Made by a program: the position numbers and the translations under genes
Notes under the pieces: generated by a model
What the model saw: only the letters and a program-made list of their open reading frames with translations
Told to the model about the DNA's origin: nothing
The model's database searches: none
NCBI GenBank assembly: GCA_903926855.1
Contig: CAIYKV010000138.1
Location: forward strand, 1 to 64,000
Origin: an uncultured Bacteroidota bacterium
GTDB taxonomy: Bacteria; Bacteroidota; Bacteroidia; Chitinophagales; Chitinophagaceae
Direction: 5' to 3'
DNA length: 64,000 nucleotides
In this document: in pieces, positions 1 through 8,248 of the stretch
Layout of the letters: each line of letters opens with the position of its first letter
Numbering within the stretch: the first letter of the stretch is position 1

Positions 1-32
1 AACTATTTATAAATAGCCAACTTACTATTTAA

Positions 33-584
33 TCAATTCAATTGCGGGTCAATGGGATAATTGGTCATTTGTGTGTATTCGCCACCAAGGTCTTTTAGCG
101 CTTTTGTCCAGGTTTGTTGTATCTCGGCATTGAATACAAGAGATGCATTGGCATTGCGGGTGATCCAGCTTTTATCCTGTAATTCAGTATCCAGCTGTCC
201 CTCGACCCAACCACTATAGCCCAGAAAAAGGCGTATGTCTTTCTGTTGTAATTCATTTTTCCTGGCCAGAGATAAGACTTCCTCAAAATCGCCACCCCAA
301 AAAATTCCATCTATCAGCTCAATTCCTCCTGTTATTTTATTTGGACATTGATGAATAAAGTGCAGACTGTCTTTTTGCACCGGGCCTCCATCGTATACGG
401 GTAATGAAATGCCTTCTGCATTCAGTACCAGGTCGGCTAAAGAATAGCCGGGTAGTCTGTTTAATACGAAACCCAGGCTACCTTCCTGTCTGTGTTCGCA
501 TAAAAGCACTACGGAGCGCATGAAATTCGGGTCTTTCAAAAAAGGATCTGAAATCAATAAAATGCCGGGTGCAACGGTAGTCAT
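33..584 (-). CDS. YqgE/AlgH family protein (DUF179)
   Basis: 183-aa ORF; N-terminal APGILLISDPFLKDPNFMRSVVLLCEH and GGPVQKDSLHFIH motifs typical of YqgE/AlgH. Confidence 0.88.
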   Translation of the reverse strand: MTTVAPGILLISDPFLKDPNFMRSVVLLCEHRQEGSLGFVLNRLPGYSLADLVLNAEGISLPVYDGGPVQKDSLHFIHQCPNKITGGIELIDGIFWGGDFEEVLSLARKNELQQKDIRLFLGYSGWVEGQLDTELQDKSWITRNANASLVFNAEIQQTWTKALKDLGGEYTQMTNYPIDPQLN

Positions 585-694
585 ATTGAAAAGTTAAGGC
601 AAATATGCTATCCGGAGAAGGAAAAACGGGTATTTTCTGCCGTTAAAATCCTGATAAACCTATTTTGAGGTGAAGTAGGTTTTGCCGTTCCTAT

Positions 695-702
695 TATATT
701 TG
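695..702 (+). promoter_or_regulatory. Candidate Bacteroidota -7 element TATATTTG (TAnnTTTG), 5 nt before ATG of the histidine kinase
   Basis: Exact match to TAnnTTTG at 695-702; ATG at 708. Confidence 0.4.
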
Positions 703-707
703 TAAGG

Positions 708-2033
708 ATGAAGAGAACTTTCCCCGTAATTATCATACTGATCTCACTCTCGCTATTTGGACTGATTGTTTTGCAGTCCTCATGGTTACAAAACCTTTTG
801 GAGCTGGCCAAGGCACAATTGGATAATAATTTTAATGAAGTGGGAGTTGCTGTTGCGAAAGATTTAGGAAAGAATGTTTACAATACCCAATCGCTGAAAC
901 TACCTCGCCGGGGCGGGTTATTCAATTCAGAATTTCATATTCATTCTCTGAAGACACCCACTGTTGAGGAAAAATTTACACCCCAGCAAATCCAGGAAAA
1001 AATCACCAAGGCACTTGAAAAAGTAAATCTTAATGACCTTAAGTTCGAGTATGGGGTAACCAATACGAATGATGATTATGAAATGTATTCTAAAGGATTT
1101 GAAAAAGCATTTTGGGATACAACCAATAATATCAGAAGATATTTTCCGATACTCCCCGAAAATGAACTGGATATTGAAGGGGTAGTCAATTTTGAGCACC
1201 TGGTGATTGTGGTTCCGGATTTTAAGCGGCAAATATGGACTTCATTGCGTTGGGTGATTATCGGTGCCGTTGTTTTTATGCTGGTAATTATTGCCGCCTT
1301 TTATGTAACCGTAAAAACCTTGTTGAACCAGAAAAAATTAAGTGAGATAAAGAGTGATTTTATCAATAATATGACGCATGAATTCAAAACTCCTTTGGCA
1401 ACCATTTCTTTGGCCGTAGATGCTTTGAAGAATGAAAAAGTGCAGTCAGACCCGGAAAAATCGAAATACTTCACGGGTATTATTAAGGAAGAGAATATTC
1501 GAATGAATAAGCATGTGGAAACCATTTTGCAGGCAGCATTATTGGAAAAGCAGGAACTACAATTACACCTGGTTCCATTATCTGTTCATGAAATTATTCA
1601 GAAAACGATAGATAATTTCGAACTTCAACTCAATAGCCAACAAGGCCATATTGAGCTTTTCCTGAATGCGAAGAATGATATAATCAGTGGTGATGAAGTA
1701 CATTTTTCAAACCTGGTTTCAAACCTGGTTGATAATGCGATAAAGTATTCGAAAGATAAAGCTGAAATAAAAATATATACCCATAATACCAAGAATTACC
1801 TGGTTTTGCGAGTAGAAGATAATGGTATTGGTATGAGTAAGGAATCAGTAAAAAGAATATTCGAAAAATTTTACCGGGCGCATACGGGGAATCTGCATAA
1901 TGTAAAAGGGTTTGGACTGGGAATGAGTTATGTAAAAACGGTGGTTGATGCGCATAAAGGGAAAATAAAAGTAGAAAGTGTTTTTGGGAAAGGCAGTGTA
2001 TTTACGGTAGAAATGCCTTTGTTTGAGAAGTAA
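708..2033 (+). CDS. Membrane sensor histidine kinase (HisKA + HATPase_c)
   Basis: Two TM segments; H-box FINNMTHEFKTPLATI, N-box NLVDNAIKYS, G-boxes VEDNGIGM and GFGLGMSYV. Confidence 0.92.
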   Translation: MKRTFPVIIILISLSLFGLIVLQSSWLQNLLELAKAQLDNNFNEVGVAVAKDLGKNVYNTQSLKLPRRGGLFNSEFHIHSLKTPTVEEKFTPQQIQEKITKALEKVNLNDLKFEYGVTNTNDDYEMYSKGFEKAFWDTTNNIRRYFPILPENELDIEGVVNFEHLVIVVPDFKRQIWTSLRWVIIGAVVFMLVIIAAFYVTVKTLLNQKKLSEIKSDFINNMTHEFKTPLATISLAVDALKNEKVQSDPEKSKYFTGIIKEENIRMNKHVETILQAALLEKQELQLHLVPLSVHEIIQKTIDNFELQLNSQQGHIELFLNAKNDIISGDEVHFSNLVSNLVDNAIKYSKDKAEIKIYTHNTKNYLVLRVEDNGIGMSKESVKRIFEKFYRAHTGNLHNVKGFGLGMSYVKTVVDAHKGKIKVESVFGKGSVFTVEMPLFEK

Positions 2034-2111
2034 TCTAATGTGCTAAATCCAGTACTTTCTTTGCGTCCATTGCGGTTCTCTGCCTGCCCAACTATGCCGT
2101 TCAGGCGGGCG

Positions 2112-2163
2112 TCCTTTGCGTTACTGCTTTTAAGAGTACCATTAAAAGCAGTAACGCAAAGGA
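2112..2163. repeat. Perfect 22-bp inverted repeat (8-nt loop) inside a larger CTTTGCGT-rich inverted-repeat element (about 2053-2191)
   Basis: 2112-2133 TCCTTTGCGTTACTGCTTTTAA versus 2142-2163 TTAAAAGCAGTAACGCAAAGGA; outer arms CTTTGCGTCCATTG and CAATGGATACGCAAAGAACGCAAAG. Confidence 0.9.
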
Positions 2164-2193
2164 TGCAATGGATACGCAAAGAACGCAAAGTTT

Positions 2194-3426
2194 TTAGCTT
2201 ACTATCCAGATCAGGCTACCATCTCCGTAGCTTAGGAAGCGGAAATCATTTTCTAAAGCGTAGTTGTATATTTTTTTCCAATCATCTCCAACGGCAGCGG
2301 CTACCAGTAATAAAAGTGTTGATTGGGGTTGGTGAAAATTGGTGATGAGTGCATCAGCCATTCTGAACCGGTATCCGGGTGCAATAATGATCTGTGTTTG
2401 GGTAATCAATTGTTTTCTGTTTCGTGCGTGCAACCAATCGGATAAGGCTTTCAGCGACTCCTCTTTTGTAATTTCTATTTGGTCTGGTTCATATGGGTCC
2501 CATTGATGAACCAGCAATGAATCAGGACTAATGGAAGGGTTCAGGAAAATTTTTAAACCCAGCCAATATAGACTTTCTAATGTTCGCAGAGAAGTGGTAC
2601 CAACCGGAATAATAGGCTGTCTGGTTTTGGTGCGAAGGCAATCTATAAAATCTGTGTTTACCTCAATGAATTCTGCATGCATTTCATGCAGATCCATGGT
2701 TGCTGCTTTTACCGGTTTAAATGTTCCGGCACCTACATGCAAGGTTACAAAATCATGATGGATTGATTTCTCTTTTAGTTTTGAAAACAAGGAGTCTGTA
2801 AAATGAAGACCTGCTGTTGGCGCAGCAACGGATCCATCCATACTGGCATAAATGGTTTGGTAGCGTTCTTTGTCTGATTTATCTGCCGGTCTTTGCAGGT
2901 AGGGAGGAAGTGGGATCAGTCCCGCATAATGCAATACTTCTGCAAAACTAAGTGATGCCTGATTCCATGTAAATTCTACAAGGTAACTATCCGATAATTG
3001 TTCATTTTTCTGCGCAGTGAGTGTAAAAGAAATCGTTTTGGTTTGTACCAATATACTTAAAGGGCCTTCTTTCCATTTTTTAGCTCCCCCAATCAGACAA
3101 CGCCACCAAACTTTTTCTTTCTGCAACATGGCAGTTGTAATATCTGGGTAGCGTTTATCAGGCTCGAGGCAAAATATTTCGATCGTACTTCCATTTGATT
3201 TCTGAAACAGTAAACGTGCTTCAATTACTTTAGTATTGTTAAAGACCAGGAAGCTTTTTGCCGGGAGATGATCTGCTATATTAGCGTAAGTATCGGATTC
3301 AATAAATCCATTTTTATAAATCAATAATTTGCTCTGATCCCTGATGGGTAAAGGATATTTTGCAATACGATGTTCAGGTAAGGGGTAGGTATAATCTATA
3401 ATGGATAAATATTTCGGGTGTAGCAC
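2194..3426 (-). CDS. queA: S-adenosylmethionine:tRNA ribosyltransferase-isomerase (QueA)
   Basis: 410-aa ORF; VAAPTAGLHFTDSLFSKL, FVTLHVGAGTFKPVK, ITNFHQPQSTLLLLVAA motifs. Confidence 0.93.
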   Translation of the reverse strand: MLHPKYLSIIDYTYPLPEHRIAKYPLPIRDQSKLLIYKNGFIESDTYANIADHLPAKSFLVFNNTKVIEARLLFQKSNGSTIEIFCLEPDKRYPDITTAMLQKEKVWWRCLIGGAKKWKEGPLSILVQTKTISFTLTAQKNEQLSDSYLVEFTWNQASLSFAEVLHYAGLIPLPPYLQRPADKSDKERYQTIYASMDGSVAAPTAGLHFTDSLFSKLKEKSIHHDFVTLHVGAGTFKPVKAATMDLHEMHAEFIEVNTDFIDCLRTKTRQPIIPVGTTSLRTLESLYWLGLKIFLNPSISPDSLLVHQWDPYEPDQIEITKEESLKALSDWLHARNRKQLITQTQIIIAPGYRFRMADALITNFHQPQSTLLLLVAAAVGDDWKKIYNYALENDFRFLSYGDGSLIWIVS

Positions 3427-3429
3427 GGA

Positions 3430-3831
3430 TTATCTGTTTAGTCTTCTTTTTACAATTTTTAAACCACTCCATAATTCATCAACTGCGCAAACTTTTACAT
3501 CTACCCAGCCAGTTGGTAAAACTAATTCCCTGATCGCATCTTCCGTGATATCTGTAGGAATTTTGGCTGATTTTTTATACCAGGAGATCCAGATAATTGC
3601 ATTGGGAGAGAGTACGGCAATCAAGGAAGCAAAATAGTGAATAAGGTCATTTTTGCTGGTAACAAACATATGAACCCAATCAGCCTCTCCTGATTGGGTG
3701 AGTTGTTGGCTTATATCCGCTCCCAATAGCTCAAAATAATGATCAGGCGGGTTGATTAGCCGAACCCGCATTTCTTTTTTGATACCCAGTTTCTGGATCA
3801 AGGGGGTTCCTGAATAGCCTGTTACAGACAT
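3430..3831 (-). CDS. DUF3052-like hypothetical protein
   Basis: 133-aa ORF MSVTGYSGTPLIQKLGIKKEMRVRLINPP...; no competing ORF. Confidence 0.7.
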   Translation of the reverse strand: MSVTGYSGTPLIQKLGIKKEMRVRLINPPDHYFELLGADISQQLTQSGEADWVHMFVTSKNDLIHYFASLIAVLSPNAIIWISWYKKSAKIPTDITEDAIRELVLPTGWVDVKVCAVDELWSGLKIVKRRLNR

Positions 3832-3903
3832 ATTCGACTATTTTATCGAGTTTATTGGGTGCAAAATTGCCAAAATCACAGCAAAATACACTCTACGCAC
3901 CTG

Positions 3904-3912
3904 TTATCCACA
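3904..3912 (+). promoter_or_regulatory. DnaA box TTATCCACA (perfect consensus)
   Basis: TTATCCACA read directly at 3904-3912 in the divergent spacer before mraZ. Confidence 0.6.
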
Positions 3913-3993
3913 GCAATTCACATATTATTTCCGGATAATTCTAAGAATTCAGTTCAAACGCTTGCCTGTATTGTATTACAGCTCAATCAGTTC

Positions 3994-4002
3994 TGTGGAT
4001 AA
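3994..4002 (-). promoter_or_regulatory. DnaA box, inverted (TGTGGATAA = TTATCCACA on minus strand)
   Basis: TGTGGATAA read directly at 3994-4002. Confidence 0.6.
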
Positions 4003-4026
4003 ATACAAATGGCCCAAAATGGGATT

Positions 4027-4076
4027 AAAAGTGGGAAAAAGTGTTATTTTGTGTCAACAAGTGGTAATCTTGGAAA
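4027..4076 (+). promoter_or_regulatory. Candidate MraZ operator: 10-bp-phased GTG repeats (aaaaGTGggA aaaaGTGttA ttttGTGtcA acaaGTGgtA)
   Basis: GTG at 4031, 4041, 4051, 4061, exactly 10 bp apart, immediately upstream of the mraZ ATG at 4090. Confidence 0.6.
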
Positions 4077-4089
4077 TATTTATTCACTT

Positions 4090-4548
4090 ATGAGCGGATT
4101 TCACGGAGAATATGAGGCTACGGTTGACGCGAAAGGGCGTTTCCTGGTTCCGGGCGGGCTTAAAAAGCAGTTGCCGGAAGGGGAAGGTCGTTTCATACTC
4201 AGTCGTGGTTTTGAAAAATGTCTCACGTTATATCCGATCAAAAGTTGGGAACAGATTATTGCCAAGATTAGCCAGTTGAATGATTTTGATCCGAAGGTAC
4301 GTCAATTTCGTCGCCAGTTTTTGGGTGGGGCAACCGAGTTGGAAATGGATTCTGCCAACCGTTTATTGCTTCCCCAAACACTGAAAGAATTTGCCGGGTT
4401 AGGTAAGGATATAGTTCTTGCCGCCGCACTTGACCGATTCGAAATCTGGGATGCAGGTAAGTACAAACAGCTCTTTGAGGATTTCTCACCTGAGGCTTTT
4501 AGTAAGTTGGCGCAGGAGGTTATGACAGACAAAAATGAAACAATTTGA
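4090..4548 (+). CDS. mraZ: Transcriptional regulator MraZ
   Basis: MSGFHGEYEATVDAKGRFLVPGGLKK... classic MraZ. The computed ORF starts at 4009, but homology and the operator-like array favour ATG 4090. Confidence 0.93.
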   Translation: MSGFHGEYEATVDAKGRFLVPGGLKKQLPEGEGRFILSRGFEKCLTLYPIKSWEQIIAKISQLNDFDPKVRQFRRQFLGGATELEMDSANRLLLPQTLKEFAGLGKDIVLAAALDRFEIWDAGKYKQLFEDFSPEAFSKLAQEVMTDKNETI

Positions 4549-4573
4549 ACGTGAAACAATTTGAAAATGTGGC

Positions 4574-4669
4574 AATTTGAAAATTTGAAAATGGGCTATA
4601 GCTCATGTACAAAGTTATTTGCTCCATTCTTGACTCATTTTCAAATTTTCAAATTTTCAAATTTTCAAA
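4574..4669. repeat. 20-bp perfect inverted repeat (AATTTGAAAATTTGAAAATG / CATTTTCAAATTTTCAAATT) with 4x TTTTCAAA octamer array
   Basis: Arms 4574-4593 and 4636-4655; octamers 4638-4645, 4646-4653, 4654-4661, 4662-4669; rsmH ATG at 4674. Confidence 0.92.
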
Positions 4670-4673
4670 TTCA

Positions 4674-5549
4674 ATGACCTACCATACCCCCGTCCTATTT
4701 ACAGAAGTCTTAGACGGACTGGCCATTCAGCCTGATGGTGTGTATGTGGATTGCACATTTGGAGGCGGTGGTCATAGTAAAGGAATATTGGAAAAATTGT
4801 CTGCAAATGGAAAACTGTTTGCTTTCGATCAGGATGCTGATGCACAGAAAAATCTTCCGGATGATCAACGGATCATTTTCGTGCCCCAGAATTTTCGTCA
4901 TATGCAACGAATGCTTCGTTTACATAAAGTAACGGAAGTAGATGGGATATTGGCTGATCTGGGCGTAAGCAGTCACCAGTTTGACGAGGGCGACCGCGGT
5001 TTTTCCATTCGGTTTTCGGGACCGCTGGATATGCGTATGGATAGACGGCAGGGAGCAACTGCTGCGGATATCATTCGCAATTATTCTGAGCAGCAATTGC
5101 ACAAACTGTTTGAGCAATACGGAGAAGTAACCAACTCCATAACATTGGCCAAGCATATTGTACAGAGCCGAAAACATTTACAGTCAGCCACCATTGAACA
5201 ATTCAAAGCGCTGATTAGTCCGGTAGTAAAGGGAAATCCTAATAAGTATTTGGCGCAGGTATTCCAGGCTTTACGAATTGAGGTGAACGACGAAATGGGT
5301 GCTTTGAAAGAAATGCTACAGCAGGTTCCTGCTGTGCTAAAAACAGGTGGCCGTGTTGCCATCATCACCTTCCATTCTATTGAAGACAGGGTTGTGAAGA
5401 ATTTCTTCCGCCAGGGCAGTTTCGACGAAACTCCTGTAAACCCCTTTTTGTCTGAACAGAAGGAGGAAGTATTGAAAATTATTACCAAGAAACCGATTAC
5501 AGCCGGAGAAGAGGAATTGAAAATGAATACGAGAAGCAGGAGCGCATAG
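4674..5549 (+). CDS. rsmH: 16S rRNA (cytosine1402-N4)-methyltransferase RsmH
   Basis: MTYHTPVLFTEVLDGL, YVDCTFGGGGHSKGIL, ILADLGVSSHQFD, FSIRFSGPLDMRMD. Start set to ATG 4674 because the upstream ORF extension is repeat-derived. Confidence 0.95.
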   Translation: MTYHTPVLFTEVLDGLAIQPDGVYVDCTFGGGGHSKGILEKLSANGKLFAFDQDADAQKNLPDDQRIIFVPQNFRHMQRMLRLHKVTEVDGILADLGVSSHQFDEGDRGFSIRFSGPLDMRMDRRQGATAADIIRNYSEQQLHKLFEQYGEVTNSITLAKHIVQSRKHLQSATIEQFKALISPVVKGNPNKYLAQVFQALRIEVNDEMGALKEMLQQVPAVLKTGGRVAIITFHSIEDRVVKNFFRQGSFDETPVNPFLSEQKEEVLKIITKKPITAGEEELKMNTRSRSA

Positions 5550-5567
5550 TTGAGAATTGCTCAAAGA

Positions 5568-5621
5568 GTTTAGGGTTTATGGTTTAGGGTTGTTTTTGGT
5601 GGAAAGTTTAGGGTTGTTCTG
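5568..5621 (+). repeat. Three GTTTAGGG direct repeats
   Basis: GTTTAGGG at 5568-5575, 5582-5589, 5606-5613; the last two extend to GTTTAGGGTTGTT. Confidence 0.75.
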
Positions 5622-5682
5622 GGTGATGGGTTTTTGTTCCGTTTTGATAAATCTGGTTGAAAGAAAAACTAATTGAGTAAGG

Positions 5683-6012
5683 ATGGCTGAGCAGTTGCAA
5701 AATACGGGTAACAGGAATCCGTTAAAAGGGTTATTTAACTATCAATGGATAGTGAAGAATATTCCTTTCTTCCTGTACCTGTCTGCACTTACTGTTTTGT
5801 ATATCGCAAATGGTCATCGCGCAGATACCACCATCAGAAGGATTAATGCTACCACTAATGAATTGAAAGAACTGCAGTTCGCCTACAAGACCCTGAAAAG
5901 TGAAGTGATGTTTAAAAGCGAAGAAGTACAGATTGTAAAAGCAACTGAACCACTGGGATTAAAAGTGAGTAAAGAAATGCCCAAACGGTTACAAGAAGAA
6001 AAGAAAAATTGA
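5683..6012 (+). CDS. FtsL-like cell division protein
   Basis: 109 aa, single TM then coiled-coil-like segment; position between rsmH and the division PBP. Confidence 0.75.
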   Translation: MAEQLQNTGNRNPLKGLFNYQWIVKNIPFFLYLSALTVLYIANGHRADTTIRRINATTNELKELQFAYKTLKSEVMFKSEEVQIVKATEPLGLKVSKEMPKRLQEEKKN

Positions 6013-6089
6013 AATAAGGGTATTGAATATTTGGGATAGACCGATGGAAATAATTATTAATTACTAATTGTTAATTATTCATTACAAAG

Positions 6090-8204
6090 ATGGATGTAAA
6101 ACGCGACATACTCTGGAGAGTTTACCTCAGTTATATACTGGTGGTATTGATTTGCGTAGCCATTTTTGGTAAAGCGGTTTATATACAACAGGTTCAGGGT
6201 AATCACTGGCGGGAATTGAGTGATAGTATTCACCAGAAACTGGAAGATATTGAAGCAGAGCGTGGCACGATTTATAGTGAGGACGGACAAATGTTGAGTA
6301 CCAGTATTCCTCAATTTGATATTTATATTGATTTCCGTGTGGCGGGATTACACGAAAAAAATGGAATTAGGTTTCGTGAAAATATTGACTCGTTAAGTGA
6401 ATGCCTGGCTAACCTGTTTAAGGATCAGTCAGCCGGCGAGTTTAAAACGATGCTGCAAGAAGGATATGATAACAACGATGGATATTTTTTATTGCGCAAA
6501 AAAATATCATTTCGGGAATATGAACAACTGCGGAAATTTCCTTTGTTCCGTTTGGGAAGGTACAAGAGTGGATTGATTGCCAATGAAAGAACTATCCGAT
6601 TAAATCCTTATCAAATGCTGGCATTCAGAACGATTGGTTTGGCCAGGGATTCCAATAAAGTGGGTTTGGAAATGACCTATGATTCACTTTTGAAAGGAAG
6701 AACCGGGAAACAATTGCTGAGAACAATTGCCGGCGGCGTAAAAGTACCTGTTGAGGATGATACCTATGTAATAGAGCCGGAAACAGGTAAAGATATTGTA
6801 AGCACGCTGGATGTTTTTATTCAGGATGTTACCGAGAATGCATTGATGAAAATGTTGGTAAAGAACGAGGCCGAATATGGATGCGCCATTGTGATGGAAG
6901 TAAAAACCGGTAAGATAAAAGCCATTGCCAATCTGGGTAGAAAATCAGATGGAAATTATTGGGAAGATTTTAATCATGCCATCACCAGATCGGAACCTGG
7001 TTCCACTTTCAAACTGGCTACTATGATGTCTTTACTGGAGGATAAAAAAGTTAAGCTGACGGATATTGTAAATATTGAAGGAGGCACCTGGCATATCAAT
7101 GGATTAACCGTATATGATGCTGAACAAAGAGGAGATTTTGAAGTAACCGTAAAACAGGCTTTTGAAAAAAGTTCGAATGTGGGTATGGCAAAACTTGCCT
7201 GGGCTAATTATAGTAATAACCCCAATCAGTTTATCCGGCATTTATCTAAAATGCACTTGGATTCAGTAACCGGTATTGATTTGGCTGGTGAAAGTAAGCC
7301 GGTTATTTATAAACCGGGTCAATCTTCCTGGGTGCCGACTACTTTGCCATGGATGGCATTTGGATACAATCTTTTAATATCGCCTTTACAAACAGCCACT
7401 TTGTACAACGCTGTGGCGAATAAGGGTAAGATGATGAGGCCTTATCTGGTAAGTGCAGTTAAGGATGAAGGTGTACTGATGAAGCAGTTTGATCCGAAAG
7501 TAATTGATGAGCGGATCTGTAGTGAGGAAACCTTACATCTTTTACAAGAATGTTTGGAAGGTGTTTGTATTGAGGGAACCGCTAAATCCTTATTCAAAAA
7601 CTCACCCTATAAAGTTGCCGGTAAAACAGGAACTGCTCTCGTAGCAAATGGCAAACTGGGTTATTCTGAACAAATCTATCAATCAGCATTTGCAGGATAT
7701 TTTCCTGCAGAAAATCCGCAATATACCTGTGTGGTAATCATCAAAAATAAACCACATGCATTGATTCATCTCGGAGCGCTTATTGCGGGCCCTGTTTTTA
7801 AAGAGATCGCAGACAGATTATACAGTACCTATATCATCCCGAGTAATTCTCAGCAGGTAGTGGTAAAGAAATCAGACAGTTCAGTATTTAGCTATTCAGG
7901 TAGCAAAAAGGATATTTCGACTGTTTCTGCAAAACTCAACCTGCGGTATGCAGATTCTACTACAGCGAACGACCAATGGATTAATCTGAATAGTACCCAT
8001 GCGGTTACTGTACTGAATAAAAAAAATATCACACAAACTGCAATGCCCGAATTAAAAGGTATGGCATTAAAAGATGTGGTGTACGTATGTGAGAACCTGG
8101 GTTTAAAAGTGATGGCAAAGGGAAGAGGGAAAGTAGCCTTGCAATCGATACAACCTGGTCAGGTGTTTGTAAAAGGGCAGATGGTAAATATTGAATTGAA
8201 TTAA
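6090..8204 (+). CDS. ftsI: Division penicillin-binding protein (FtsI/PBP3-type transpeptidase with C-terminal PASTA-like domain)
   Basis: SEPGSTFKLATMM (SxxK), SSN in FEKSSNVGMAK, KTGTA in KVAGKTGTALV; C-term MPELKGMALKDVVYVCENLGLKV. Confidence 0.92.
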   Translation: MDVKRDILWRVYLSYILVVLICVAIFGKAVYIQQVQGNHWRELSDSIHQKLEDIEAERGTIYSEDGQMLSTSIPQFDIYIDFRVAGLHEKNGIRFRENIDSLSECLANLFKDQSAGEFKTMLQEGYDNNDGYFLLRKKISFREYEQLRKFPLFRLGRYKSGLIANERTIRLNPYQMLAFRTIGLARDSNKVGLEMTYDSLLKGRTGKQLLRTIAGGVKVPVEDDTYVIEPETGKDIVSTLDVFIQDVTENALMKMLVKNEAEYGCAIVMEVKTGKIKAIANLGRKSDGNYWEDFNHAITRSEPGSTFKLATMMSLLEDKKVKLTDIVNIEGGTWHINGLTVYDAEQRGDFEVTVKQAFEKSSNVGMAKLAWANYSNNPNQFIRHLSKMHLDSVTGIDLAGESKPVIYKPGQSSWVPTTLPWMAFGYNLLISPLQTATLYNAVANKGKMMRPYLVSAVKDEGVLMKQFDPKVIDERICSEETLHLLQECLEGVCIEGTAKSLFKNSPYKVAGKTGTALVANGKLGYSEQIYQSAFAGYFPAENPQYTCVVIIKNKPHALIHLGALIAGPVFKEIADRLYSTYIIPSNSQQVVVKKSDSSVFSYSGSKKDISTVSAKLNLRYADSTTANDQWINLNSTHAVTVLNKKNITQTAMPELKGMALKDVVYVCENLGLKVMAKGRGKVALQSIQPGQVFVKGQMVNIELN

Positions 8205-8248
8205 TAAATAAGCATAGTAATCAAAACAATCTGTTTTTGATACATATT

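Noticed and set aside
2040-2345. 101-aa + strand ORF MLNPVLSLRPLRFSACPTMPFRRAS...
   Set aside because: Translates the CTTTGCGT inverted-repeat element and antisense queA; no protein-like features.
4009-4089. N-terminal extension of MraZ (MAQNGIKSGKKCYFVSTSGNLGNIYSL)
   Set aside because: MraZ homologs start at MSGFHGEYEA-like sequence; the extension is encoded by the phased GTG operator-like array.
4605-4673. N-terminal extension of RsmH (MYKVICSILDSFSNFQIFKFSNS)
   Set aside because: Encoded by the TTTTCAAA octamer array; conserved RsmH starts at MTYHTPVLFTEVL (4674).
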